NCBI GenBank assembly: GCA_023416965.1
Contig: JAEZGJ010000134.1
Coordinates: 1-18,305 of the forward strand
DNA from: Pseudomonadota bacterium
GTDB taxonomy: Bacteria; Pseudomonadota; Alphaproteobacteria; Rhizobiales; Phreatobacteraceae
DNA length: 18,305 nt
Direction of reading: 5' to 3'
In this document: positions 1 through 6,848 of the stretch, piece after piece
Position numbering within the stretch: the stretch's first letter is position 1
Layout of the letters: each line of letters opens with the position of its first letter
Translations under genes and position numbers: made by a program
Notes under the pieces: model-generated
Told to the model about the DNA's origin: nothing
Seen by the model: the letters and a program-made list of their open reading frames with translations, nothing else
Databases searched by the model: none

Positions 1-395
1 TCGATCACCTGGCCGCCGCGCCCGACATCGTCGCGGTGGCGGACCAGACCGGGCGCGCCGTCGCCGATGTCGCCGCGACGGCCTTCGCGGCCTCGGCGGT
101 GTTCCGCCTCGACCAGATGAAGGGCGCCGCCCGCGCCATCACGGTGACGGCCTATTTCGATCGCCTCGCCCTCGACCGGGCGCTCGATTCCATCGCCGAT
201 GCCGAGCGGCGCTTCACCGCCGACATGGTGTCGGGCGAGGCCGCCGGCGTCGCGGCGGTCGAGGCCTGGATGGCGGTACACGGCGGACGGGCCGAACGCA
301 TCCGCACGGCGGTGGCCGAGATCGCGGGCTCCGGCCTGACGGTCTCCAAGGCCACCGTCGCGGCGAGCCTGCTCGGGGATCTCGTGCGCGGATGA
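1..395 (+). CDS. NAD-specific glutamate dehydrogenase (large bacterial type), C-terminal fragment
   Basis: The reading frame is open from the window edge (first complete codon at base 3) to the TGA at 393-395, giving about 130 residues of a protein that starts outside the window. The sequence matches the extreme C-terminus of the very large (~1600-residue) NAD-dependent glutamate dehydrogenases of Alphaproteobacteria. It has the order APDIVAVADQTGR, then a helical stretch with FRLDQMKGAARAI, then YFDRLALDRAL, then an EAWMAVHGG region, ending in LTVSKATVAASLLGDL. These enzymes deaminate glutamate to 2-oxoglutarate in the cytoplasm and support growth on amino acids. The catalytic region is not in view, so identity rests on the tail alone. 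The GTG at 36 is only an internal codon. The stop overlaps the start of the next gene by 4 bp (ATGA), which suggests translational coupling. Confidence 0.82.
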   Translation, partial: DHLAAAPDIVAVADQTGRAVADVAATAFAASAVFRLDQMKGAARAITVTAYFDRLALDRALDSIADAERRFTADMVSGEAAGVAAVEAWMAVHGGRAERIRTAVAEIAGSGLTVSKATVAASLLGDLVRG

Positions 396-1258
396 GCCGG
401 CTCTCCGCCCTCCTTCTCGTCCTCGCTCTCGGCTGGACCACCCCGGCGGCGGCCCAGAGCCCGCGCGCGGAAGGAGCGGAGGGCGCCGTCCATCGCGAGC
501 AGGTCTGGCGACTGCCGCACAATGCCGACGAGGGCCGCGACATCGCTGCCATCCTGTTCCGGCCCCCGGGCGACGGGCCGCGGCCGCTCGTGGTGATGAC
601 CCATCACACATCGGGCGATGCCGCCCGCAACGGCGAGCCGCGCCATGGCGTCTATCCGCACGTCGTCTCGTGGTTCGTCGAGCGCGGCTATGTGGTCGCC
701 GTCATCCACCGACGCGGCTACGGCCTCACCGGCGGCGAGCGGGCCGAGCGCTTCGCCTGCCGCAGGCCCAACCATTTCGCCGCGGGGCGGGCCGACGCCG
801 CCGATCTCGCGGCTGCCGTCGACGGGCTGACCGGGCTGCCCTTCGTCCGCAAGGACGGGGTCGTCGTCATCGGCCAGTCCACCGGAGGCTGGGCCGCCGC
901 CGCCATGGCGGCGGAGAACCATCCCGCCGTAGCCGGCGTGATCAATTTCGGCGGCGGACGGCGCGGCCGCTCCGGTGAAACGGGCCAGACCTGCGCCCTC
1001 GACGAACTGGTGCGCGACGCGCGGGTCATGGGCCGTCGCGCCCGTACGCCGGCGCTGTGGCTCTATACCGAGAACGACCAGTCCTTTCCGCCCGACCTGA
1101 CGCGGCGGATGGCGGAGGCCTATCGCGCGGCGGGCGGAACGCTCGATTTCCAGCTTCTGCCGCCCTTCGGGCGCGACGGCCACGCGCTCCTGCCCAATCC
1201 CGGCGGCATTCCCGTGTGGGGACCGCTGGTCGAGCGGTTCATCCTGAAGTTCCGCTGA
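392..1258 (+). CDS. Secreted alpha/beta hydrolase (dienelactone-hydrolase-like)
   Basis: A 288-residue protein with a signal peptide: a hydrophobic run at residues 4-17 and an AAA-Q cleavage site near residue 21, so it is probably periplasmic. The body has an alpha/beta-hydrolase pattern. A strand reading PLVVMTHH comes first, then GYVVAVIHRRGYG, then the nucleophile elbow GQSTGGW with Ser163. An acid follows in LWLYTENDQ (Asp229) and a histidine in GRDGHALL (His264). Ser163-Asp229-His264 is therefore a complete candidate triad in the expected order. The substrate cannot be told; carboxylester or peptide-like bonds are possible. The ATG at 392 overlaps the glutamate dehydrogenase stop by 4 bp, but no functional link to that enzyme is evident. 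The gene ends 3 bp before the convergent small gene at 1262. Confidence 0.85.
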   Translation: MSRLSALLLVLALGWTTPAAAQSPRAEGAEGAVHREQVWRLPHNADEGRDIAAILFRPPGDGPRPLVVMTHHTSGDAARNGEPRHGVYPHVVSWFVERGYVVAVIHRRGYGLTGGERAERFACRRPNHFAAGRADAADLAAAVDGLTGLPFVRKDGVVVIGQSTGGWAAAAMAAENHPAVAGVINFGGGRRGRSGETGQTCALDELVRDARVMGRRARTPALWLYTENDQSFPPDLTRRMAEAYRAAGGTLDFQLLPPFGRDGHALLPNPGGIPVWGPLVERFILKFR

Positions 1259-1261
1259 GCC

Positions 1262-1447
1262 TCAGGCGAGCTTGTCGACGGTCAGGCCGGTGCCGGGCGC
1301 AGGGCTCGCCAGGGCCGCTGAGGCGAGCAGATCGACGACGCCCTGGTCGGCCTTCAACTGCTGCTTCACCATGGCCGTCTGGATGCCCATGCGGGTCTGC
1401 TCGCCCTGCATGGCGACCATGGTCCCCGCAATCGCCGCCATCGACAT
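1262..1447 (-). CDS. Small YjfB-like putative motility protein
   Basis: I place the start at the ATG complement at 1445-1447 because a GGGGAG ribosome-binding site lies about 7 bases upstream; the reading frame also extends upstream to 1483. The 61-residue product begins MSMAAIAGTMVAMQGEQT. It continues with a helical QTAMVKQQLKADQGVVDLL segment and a flexible Ala/Pro/Gly tail. Length, the opening Met-x-x-x-Ile-Ala pattern, the central Gln-rich helix and the final hydrophobic helix resemble the YjfB family of putative motility proteins (Pfam YjfB_motility), whose biochemical role is unknown. No flagellar gene lies nearby, so a motility role here is only a family-based guess. It converges on the hydrolase gene and diverges from the diguanylate cyclase. 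Confidence 0.6.
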   Translation of the reverse strand: MSMAAIAGTMVAMQGEQTRMGIQTAMVKQQLKADQGVVDLLASAALASPAPGTGLTVDKLA

Positions 1448-1537
1448 CCACCGTCTCCCCGTTTCCCGCTCCCTTTTTCGCATGACGGCCTTAACGAAGC
1501 CTCTGCGCCACGGCCGAAGATGTGGATACCGTCATGC

Positions 1538-1561
1538 GGCCCCACAAAAATGTGGTCGGCC
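1538..1561. repeat. Inverted repeat in the divergent promoter region
   Basis: A perfect CCACA-AAAA-TGTGG dyad (1542-1555) is flanked on both sides by GGCC (1538-1541 and 1558-1561). It lies between the divergent small gene (start 1447) and the diguanylate cyclase (start 1636). The position and symmetry fit an operator for a dimeric regulator. It could also be a chance dyad in GC-rich DNA. Nothing else with a clear meaning was seen in the 188-base gap at 1448-1635. Confidence 0.35.
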
Positions 1562-1635
1562 CCGCCGGCGCTCCGTAGTCTTGGCGGAGGAATCGGGCGG
1601 CCGATTCTTGCCCTTCCGAAGCGTATGGTCAGACC

Positions 1636-2817
1636 TTGCCCGACCGGTTTTCGATCTTGCTCGGCGCCGACGCTCTCGATGCGCGGCAGAAACGGGAGGT
1701 TCTCGACGAGCTTTTCGACTACCGCCCCTATCTGCTCGCCAGTGCGGCGATGGGGCTCGTCATCCTCCAGGTCTTCCTGTCCGGATCCCGCCGCGAGGCG
1801 CTGATCTCAGCGGTCCTTGTGGCGCTCGGCGTGGCGCTGCGCTTCCTCGTCGACCGGATCTACCGCAGCCGCCGCGCGAGCGAGCAGGACGGCCGGTGCG
1901 CCGTGGCTTTCGCGACCACCTGCATCGGGGTGGCGCTGCTCTGGGGCGTAACCGGCGCCGTGCTCTACCGGGCAGCCGACGAGAACATGCGGCTGGCGGT
2001 GCTGGCGCTCGGCTGCGTGCTGGTCCAGGCGGTGACGTTCCGCTCCTACATGGCGCCGGGGCCGACCATGGCGCAGGTGGTGATCCTCATCGGATTCCAC
2101 GCGGTGGCCATCGTCTATGACGGGCTCTACGTCCTGATCCCCGTCTGCATTGTCTACTCCGTCTTCCAGGGCATCTGCATCGTCGCGCTCGGCAAGGTCC
2201 GGATCCGCCAGATGGCGGCGGAGCGGGAGACACGGCGCCTGCTCGACGAACTCCAGTTCATCAATGCCGAACTGACCCGCACCAATCTCAGGCTGGCCGA
2301 TTCCGCGCTGAGCGATCCGCTGACAGGCGTCGGCAACCGCCGCCGTTTCGAGGAGGCCCTCGCGACCATGGGCCGCGCCGCGGCGCGGCAGGGACGCCCG
2401 CTGTCGCTGCTCCTCATCGACGTCGACCATTTCAAGCGCTTCAATGACGAGTACGGCCACGTCGCCGGGGACGAAGCCCTGCGCCACGTGGCGGAGCGGC
2501 TGAAGGCCATCGCGGACGGCCCCGAACAGGTGGTGGCGCGGTTCGGGGGCGAGGAATTCGCGGTGCTGGCGGCAGGTGCCGACGAGGCGGCCGCCCGCAC
2601 CCTCGCCGACCGGATCCTCGGCTCGGTCGGTGACGACGCCCCCGGCCCCTCACTGACGGTGAGCATCGGGGTCGCCACGGCCGGCGGCGGCGCGACGGCG
2701 GAGCTGGTGGGCGCCGCCGACAGGGCGCTCTACGCGGCCAAGCACGCGGGACGCAACCGCGTCTTCTGCCACGGTGACATGGATGATCCCAAAATGCCGG
2801 AAACGGTCGGCCGCTGA
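1636..2817 (+). CDS. Membrane-bound diguanylate cyclase (GGDEF domain)
   Basis: A 393-residue protein. Residues ~33-185 contain about six hydrophobic segments, for example LLASAAMGLVILQVFL and VLIPVCIVYSVFQGI. A short helical linker (~190-225) leads into a GGDEF domain (~226-385). The domain has the metal-binding LLIDVDHFKRFNDEYGH stretch (Asp262, Asn270) and an active-site GGEEF at 304-308, so it should make cyclic di-GMP from two GTP at the membrane. The RxxD inhibitory site expected nine residues ahead of GGEEF reads GPEQ instead, so classical product inhibition is probably absent. No EAL or HD-GYP domain is present. The best start is the TTG at 1636, with only a weak ribosome-binding site; the first in-frame ATG (residue 39) would cut into the first membrane segment. 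It ends 6 bp before the convergent dehydrogenase gene. Confidence 0.9.
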   Translation: MPDRFSILLGADALDARQKREVLDELFDYRPYLLASAAMGLVILQVFLSGSRREALISAVLVALGVALRFLVDRIYRSRRASEQDGRCAVAFATTCIGVALLWGVTGAVLYRAADENMRLAVLALGCVLVQAVTFRSYMAPGPTMAQVVILIGFHAVAIVYDGLYVLIPVCIVYSVFQGICIVALGKVRIRQMAAERETRRLLDELQFINAELTRTNLRLADSALSDPLTGVGNRRRFEEALATMGRAAARQGRPLSLLLIDVDHFKRFNDEYGHVAGDEALRHVAERLKAIADGPEQVVARFGGEEFAVLAAGADEAAARTLADRILGSVGDDAPGPSLTVSIGVATAGGGATAELVGAADRALYAAKHAGRNRVFCHGDMDDPKMPETVGR

Positions 2818-2823
2818 GGCCCG

Positions 2824-3699
2824 TCAGCGCGTCGGGACGGGTCGCTCGCCGCGATAGTCGTAGAAGCCGCGCTGCGACTTGCGACCGAGCCAGCCGGCCT
2901 CGACATATTTCACCAGCAGCGGGCAGGGCCGGTACTTGGAATCGGCGAGGCCCTCGTAGAGCACCTGCATGACCGACAGGCAGGTATCGAGGCCGATGAA
3001 GTCGGCGAGCTGGAGCGGGCCCATCGGGTGGTTGGCGCCGAGCCGCATGGCGGTATCGATCGCCTCGACCGAGCCGACGCCCTCGTAGAGCGTGTAGATC
3101 GCCTCGTTGATCATCGGCAGCAGGATCCGGTTGACGATGAAGGCCGGAAAGTCCTCGGCGACAGCGATGGTCTTGCCGAGCTTGGTGCACAAAGCGCGGG
3201 AGGCCTCGAAGGTCTCGTCCTCGGTGGCGATGCCGCGGATCAGCTCGACGAGCTGCATGACCGGCACCGGATTCATGAAGTGGATGCCGATGAAGCGCTC
3301 GGGCCGGTCGGTGGTCGAGGCGAGGCGGGTGATCGAGATCGACGAGGTGTTGGTGGCCAGGATCGCATCCGGTCGAAGGACCGGGCAGACCGATTGGAAG
3401 ATCTTGACCTTGACCTGCTCGTTCTCGGTGGCGGCCTCGATGACGAGATCACAATCGGCGAGGTCGTCGACCTTCGGCGCGCCTTCGATGCGCAACAGGG
3501 CCTTCTGGCGATCCTCCTCGGTGATGAGGTTCTTCGACAGCTGGCGGCTCATATTGCCGTTGATGGTCGCAAGGCCCGACTTGATGCGATCCTCGGAAAT
3601 GTCGTGCAGGGACACGTCGATGCCGGCGAGAGCCGCCACATGCGCGATGCCGTTGCCCATCTGGCCGGCGCCGATCACGCCGATCTTGCGAATGTCCAT
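2824..3699 (-). CDS. hbd: 3-hydroxybutyryl-CoA dehydrogenase
   Basis: A 291-residue single-function short-chain 3-hydroxyacyl-CoA dehydrogenase. It oxidises (S)-3-hydroxyacyl-CoA with NAD in beta-oxidation or butyrate/PHB-related metabolism, in the cytoplasm. The N-terminal Rossmann domain shows GVIGAGQMG (GAGQMG at 10-15). The catalytic set Ser119, His140, Glu152 and Asn190 has exactly the spacing of the human enzyme (Ser137, His158, Glu170, Asn208). The C-terminal domain includes NHPMGPLQLADFIGLD. I chose the ATG at 3697-3699 because the protein then begins MDIRKIGVIG as in homologues; a GGTGGA site lies just upstream. The gene lies 155 bp downstream of etfA on the same strand, an arrangement common in Hyphomicrobiales. 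It probably works with EtfAB and the acyl-CoA dehydrogenases. Confidence 0.93.
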   Translation of the reverse strand: MDIRKIGVIGAGQMGNGIAHVAALAGIDVSLHDISEDRIKSGLATINGNMSRQLSKNLITEEDRQKALLRIEGAPKVDDLADCDLVIEAATENEQVKVKIFQSVCPVLRPDAILATNTSSISITRLASTTDRPERFIGIHFMNPVPVMQLVELIRGIATEDETFEASRALCTKLGKTIAVAEDFPAFIVNRILLPMINEAIYTLYEGVGSVEAIDTAMRLGANHPMGPLQLADFIGLDTCLSVMQVLYEGLADSKYRPCPLLVKYVEAGWLGRKSQRGFYDYRGERPVPTR

Positions 3700-3818
3700 G
3701 GTTCCACCCGGTGCACGGCCCGGCGCCATGTCCGGGCGGCGGTGCGATCAAAACGAACTGGCGGACATCTCTACGACGGTCCCGCCGCCGACGCCATCCC
3801 GACCGCGAACAAGACGAC

Positions 3819-3840
3819 GGGCGGAGATGGCTCCCCGCCC
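3819..3840 (-). terminator. Possible weak hairpin after etfA
   Basis: GGGCGG (3819-3824) and CCGCCC (3835-3840) can pair across a 10-base loop just downstream of the etfA stop on the reverse strand. Only a short, broken T-rich stretch follows, so this is at best a weak terminator or pause site between etfA and the hydroxyacyl-CoA dehydrogenase. Nothing else was recognised in the gap 3700-3854. Confidence 0.25.
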
Positions 3841-3854
3841 GCCGGAATTCAAGC

Positions 3855-4790
3855 TTACTTGCCGAGCTCTTTCTCAAGCTCGGGCAGGATGGTGAAGAGG
3901 TCGCCGACCAGGCCGTAATCGGCCACCTGGAAGATCGGCGCCTCCTCGTCCTTGTTGATGGCGACGATCACCTTGGAGTCCTTCATGCCGGCAAGGTGCT
4001 GGATGGCACCAGAAATGCCGACGGCGATGTAGAGCTCGGGTGCCACGACCTTGCCGGTCTGGCCGACCTGCCAGTCGTTCGGGGCATAGCCGGCGTCCAC
4101 CGCGGCGCGCGAGGCGCCCATGGCGGCACCGAGCTTGTCGGCGACGGGCTCGATCACCTTGGCGAAGTTCTCCTTGGAACCGAGCGCGCGGCCGCCGGAG
4201 ATGATGATCTTGGCGGCGCCGAGTTCGGGGCGGTCCGACTTGGCGATCTCCTCGCCGGCGAAGGTCGACAGGCCCGGATCGGCGGCGGCGGGAGCCGCCT
4301 CGATCGCGGCCGAGCCGCCCGCACCCGCCGCCTGGAAGGAGGCGGTGCGCACGGTGATGACCATCTTGGCGTCGGTCGACTGCACGGTCTGGATGGCGTT
4401 GCCAGCATAGATCGGCCGCTCGAACGTGTCGGGCGAGACGACCTTGGTGATGTCGGAGATCTGCATCACGTCGAGGAGCGCGGCGACGCGCGGCATGATG
4501 TTCTTGCCGTTGGCGGTCGACGGCGCGACGAGGGCGTCGAAGCCGCCGGCGAGCGAGACGATGAGGTCGGCGGTCGGCTCGGCCAGCAGGTTGGCATAGG
4601 CCGCATTGTCCGCGACCAGCACCTTGGCGACGCCGGCGAGCTTGGAGGCCGCCTCGGCGGCGCCCTGGCAGCCGGATCCGGCGACGAGCACCGTGACGGG
4701 CGCGCCGAGCGCGACGGCGGCGGTCAGCGCCTTCAGCGTCGGGTCCTTCAGCGAGGCGTTGTCGTGTTCGGCGAGAAGGAGCGTGGCCAT
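3855..4790 (-). CDS. etfA: Electron transfer flavoprotein alpha subunit
   Basis: A 311-residue ETF alpha subunit, the usual length. The N-terminal domain starts MATLLLAEHDNASLKD. The C-terminal FAD-binding domain (~190-311) carries SGGRALGSKENF, GASRAAVDAGYAPNDW, QVGQTGKVV (241-249) and GISGAIQH (258-265). It ends with the conserved AINKDEEAPIFQVADYGLVGD region, so the FAD-contacting Arg228, Thr245 and His265 are in place. With EtfB it accepts electrons from acyl-CoA dehydrogenases and passes them to ETF:ubiquinone oxidoreductase. The start codon shares one base with the etfB stop (TGATG), implying tight translational coupling. No extra ferredoxin-like domain is present, so this is the respiratory rather than a bifurcating type. 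Confidence 0.97.
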   Translation of the reverse strand: MATLLLAEHDNASLKDPTLKALTAAVALGAPVTVLVAGSGCQGAAEAASKLAGVAKVLVADNAAYANLLAEPTADLIVSLAGGFDALVAPSTANGKNIMPRVAALLDVMQISDITKVVSPDTFERPIYAGNAIQTVQSTDAKMVITVRTASFQAAGAGGSAAIEAAPAAADPGLSTFAGEEIAKSDRPELGAAKIIISGGRALGSKENFAKVIEPVADKLGAAMGASRAAVDAGYAPNDWQVGQTGKVVAPELYIAVGISGAIQHLAGMKDSKVIVAINKDEEAPIFQVADYGLVGDLFTILPELEKELGK

Positions 4791-5539
4791 CAGAGCACCC
4801 CGGCTTCGTTCTTGAGCTTGCCGACGAGTTCGGCGACGGAGGCGACCTTGACGCCGGCCTGGCGGCCGCCCGGCTCGGCGGTCTTCAGCACCTTCAGGCG
4901 GGGCGCGACGTCGACGCCGTAGGCGTCCGGCGCCTTCTCGTCGATCAGCTTCTTCTTCGCCTTCATGATGTTGGGCAGCGAGGCGTAGCGCGGCTCGTTG
5001 AGGCGCAGGTCGGTGGTGACGATGGCGGGCGTCTTCAGCTTCACCGTCTGCAGGCCGCCGTCGACCTCGCGGGTGACGGAGACTGAATCGGCGGCGAGCT
5101 CGACCTTCGAGGCGAAGGTGCCCTGGGGCCAGCCGAGGAGGGCGGCCAGCATCTGGCCGGTCTGGTTGGCGTCGTCGTCGATGGCCTGCTTGCCGAGGAT
5201 GACGAGGCCGGGCTGTTCCTCACCCACCACGCCCTTCAGGATCTTGGCGACGGCGAGCGGCTCGACGATGGCGTCGGTCTTCACGTGGATGCCGCGGTCG
5301 GCGCCCATGGCGAGCGCGGTCCGGATCGTCTCGGCAGCGCCCTGGGCACCGATGGAGACGACGACGATCTCGGTCGCCGCGCCCTTCTCCTTCAGACGGA
5401 TGGCCTCCTCGACGGCGATCTCGTCGAAGGGATTCATCGACATCTTGACGTTGGCGAGTTCGACCCCGGAACCGTCGGGCTTCACGCGGATCTTCACATT
5501 GTAATCGACGACCCGCTTCACGGGCACAAGGATCTTCAT
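4790..5539 (-). CDS. etfB: Electron transfer flavoprotein beta subunit
   Basis: A 249-residue ETF beta subunit. It opens with MKILVPVKRVVDYNVKIRVK. It carries NPFDEIAVEEAIRLKEKG, the nucleotide-binding QAIDDDANQTGQMLAALLGW stretch (118-137) and the family signature TPAIVTTDLRLNEPRYASL (170-188). The dehydrogenase recognition loop LPNIMKAKKK follows at 188-197. It forms a heterodimer with EtfA and holds AMP. The start at 5537-5539 has a strong GGAGGG ribosome-binding site. A TTGACA/TAGGGT promoter lies about 70-100 bases upstream, so etfB is probably the first gene of the etfB-etfA(-hbd) transcript. Confidence 0.97.
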   Translation of the reverse strand: MKILVPVKRVVDYNVKIRVKPDGSGVELANVKMSMNPFDEIAVEEAIRLKEKGAATEIVVVSIGAQGAAETIRTALAMGADRGIHVKTDAIVEPLAVAKILKGVVGEEQPGLVILGKQAIDDDANQTGQMLAALLGWPQGTFASKVELAADSVSVTREVDGGLQTVKLKTPAIVTTDLRLNEPRYASLPNIMKAKKKLIDEKAPDAYGVDVAPRLKVLKTAEPGGRQAGVKVASVAELVGKLKNEAGVL

Positions 5540-5610
5540 CGTGTCCCTCCCCGAGCGGGTGATTTTTCGCTCGGATAATCGGATTTGAAAGTCATTTCGA
5601 CCGGGCGCGC

Positions 5611-5639
5611 ACCCTAGAAGCGGCCCTGCGGGGTGTCAA
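5611..5639 (-). promoter_or_regulatory. Sigma70-type promoter of etfBA
   Basis: On the reverse strand a perfect TTGACA -35 box (complement of 5634-5639) is followed after 17 bases by TAGGGT (complement of 5611-5616). It reads towards etfB, whose start is at 5539. The -35 hexamer is a consensus match and the spacer is ideal; the -10 shares three of six bases with TATAAT. The gap 5540-5705 otherwise holds only the inverted repeat around the -35. Confidence 0.6.
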
Positions 5640-5652
5640 CGAAACCACCCCG
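5629..5652. repeat. Inverted repeat overlapping the etfBA -35 box
   Basis: CGGGGTG (5629-5635) and CACCCCG (5646-5652) form a perfect 7-bp dyad with a 10-base centre; the left arm overlaps the -35 hexamer of the etfBA promoter. It could be a repressor operator for etfBA, or a hairpin behind the co-directional exonuclease III gene. There is no T-run, so an intrinsic terminator is less likely. Confidence 0.35.
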
Positions 5653-5705
5653 GCGCCGCCATAGGGCCTTCGGGTGATGCAGCGCAACAAAAATGGCGCG
5701 CATCC

Positions 5706-6518
5706 TCATGGGGCCAGCGTCGCGATCACCGGCACGTGGTCGGAGGGGCGGTCCCAGCCACGCGCCTCGCGCAGGATCTCCACCTGGCGCATGGCCGGGG
5801 CGAGAGCGGGGCTCAGCCAGACATGGTCGAGGCGGCGGCCCTTGTCGGCCGCGGCCCAGTCCGGCGAGCGGTAGCTCCACCACGTGTAGAGTTTCTGCGG
5901 CTCGGGGGTCAGCGCCCGCATCATGTCGACCCAGCCGCCGGCGGTCGCGACCTCGGTGAGGCGGCGGCGCTCCAGCGGCGTGTGGGAGACGACCTTGGCG
6001 AGCTGCTTGGAACTCCACACGTCGTGTTCCAGGGGGGCGATGTTGAGGTCGCCGACGAGAACCGTCTTCGATGCGCCACCGCCGACCCGAAGCGCGTCCC
6101 AGGCCTCCATCTCGTCGAGGAAGCCGAGCTTGTGGGCGAATTTCTCGTTGACGGCGGGGTCCGGCTCGTCGCCGCCGGCGGGGACGTAGAAGTTGTGGAT
6201 GCGGACTCCGGCGCCCGGGCCGTCGGCGAGGGTGACGGCGATGTGGCGGGCATCGTTCTTGCCGCAGAAGACGCGGCGGTCGATGTCGACGAGGCCGTGG
6301 CGGGAGAAGACGGCGACGCCGTGATAGCCCTTCTGGCCGTGGATCGCGATGTGCTCGAAGCCCATGCGGCGGACGTCGGCCAAGGGAAACTGGCCGTCCA
6401 TGCACTTCGTCTCCTGCAGGCAGAGCACGTCGGGCTGGTGCTCGGCGACGAAACGGGCCACCGTCTCGATGCGCAGGCGGACGGAATTGATGTTCCAGGT
6501 GGCGATCTTCAGCGTCAT
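5706..6518 (-). CDS. xthA: Exodeoxyribonuclease III / AP endonuclease
   Basis: A 270-residue ExoIII-type DNA repair enzyme. It cleaves abasic sites and removes blocked 3' ends with a divalent metal. All hallmark motifs are present: KIATWNINS (Asn9), LQETKC (Glu36), GDLNIAP (Asp157, Asn159), RRLDHVW (Asp231) and the final PSDHVPV (Asp260, His261). I take the ATG at 6516-6518 because the protein then begins MTLKIATWNIN as in homologues and has a GAGGA ribosome-binding site. The open frame continues upstream to 6761, but that extension has no family character. It lies upstream of and co-directional with etfBA, which has its own promoter, and is divergent from the small membrane protein/xerD pair. 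Confidence 0.95.
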   Translation of the reverse strand: MTLKIATWNINSVRLRIETVARFVAEHQPDVLCLQETKCMDGQFPLADVRRMGFEHIAIHGQKGYHGVAVFSRHGLVDIDRRVFCGKNDARHIAVTLADGPGAGVRIHNFYVPAGGDEPDPAVNEKFAHKLGFLDEMEAWDALRVGGGASKTVLVGDLNIAPLEHDVWSSKQLAKVVSHTPLERRRLTEVATAGGWVDMMRALTPEPQKLYTWWSYRSPDWAAADKGRRLDHVWLSPALAPAMRQVEILREARGWDRPSDHVPVIATLAP

Positions 6519-6696
6519 GGGTCCTCGCGCGGCGGACCATAGAAGGCGGATGCGCCGTCTGGAAGCGGCCGGGCGCCGCCATCCACCGATTGCAACGGTG
6601 ACGGGAGCCGCCCGCCACGGGACCGCCGGACGCTTGCACCTTGCCCGCGAGCGGCTTTGATGGTCCAAACCGATTCGGACGAGGGCGCCTCCCGAC

Positions 6697-6846
6697 ATGC
6701 CGACGCTGTTCCGCTTCCTGACGATCCTGATCGTGCTCGCCGGCCTCGGCTTCTCGGGCATGCTGGCGCTCGCCTATCTCGTCGAGCCGGAGCCGCGGGA
6801 GATGAGCGTGCAGGTGCCGCCCGCCCGCCTGCAGCCGCGCCGGTAG
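6697..6846 (+). CDS. Small single-span membrane protein upstream of xerD
   Basis: A 49-residue reading frame overlooked by length filters. It starts MPTLFRFLTILIVLAGLG, has one hydrophobic segment at about residues 4-28, then a short hydrophilic tail (VEPEPREMSVQVPPARLQPRR). The charge pattern suggests a membrane anchor with a short exposed tail. The stop at 6844-6846 is two bases before the xerD ATG, and xerD has no ribosome-binding site of its own. xerD is thus probably translated by coupling, which is the main evidence that this frame is real. From memory, similar small proteins sit beside xerD in other Hyphomicrobiales, but no function is known to me. The gap 6519-6696 shows only a weak TTGCAC/TTGATG promoter candidate at 6634-6662. 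Confidence 0.7.
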   Translation: MPTLFRFLTILIVLAGLGFSGMLALAYLVEPEPREMSVQVPPARLQPRR

Positions 6847-6848
6847 CG

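Noticed and set aside
152..1183. Long reverse-strand open frame (343 codons) opposite the hydrolase
   Set aside because: It is antisense to a forward gene with a signal peptide and complete catalytic triad; composition is Arg/Ala/Gly/Pro-rich with no domain. High GC makes such open antisense frames common.
1272..2120. Forward open frame of 282 codons overlapping the start of the diguanylate cyclase
   Set aside because: It overlaps the cyclase in another frame and is Arg/Pro-rich without recognisable motifs.
3028..4922. Forward open frames opposite the hydroxyacyl-CoA dehydrogenase and etfA
   Set aside because: They are antisense shadows of well-recognised genes, with Asp/Gly/His-rich translations typical of the complementary strand.
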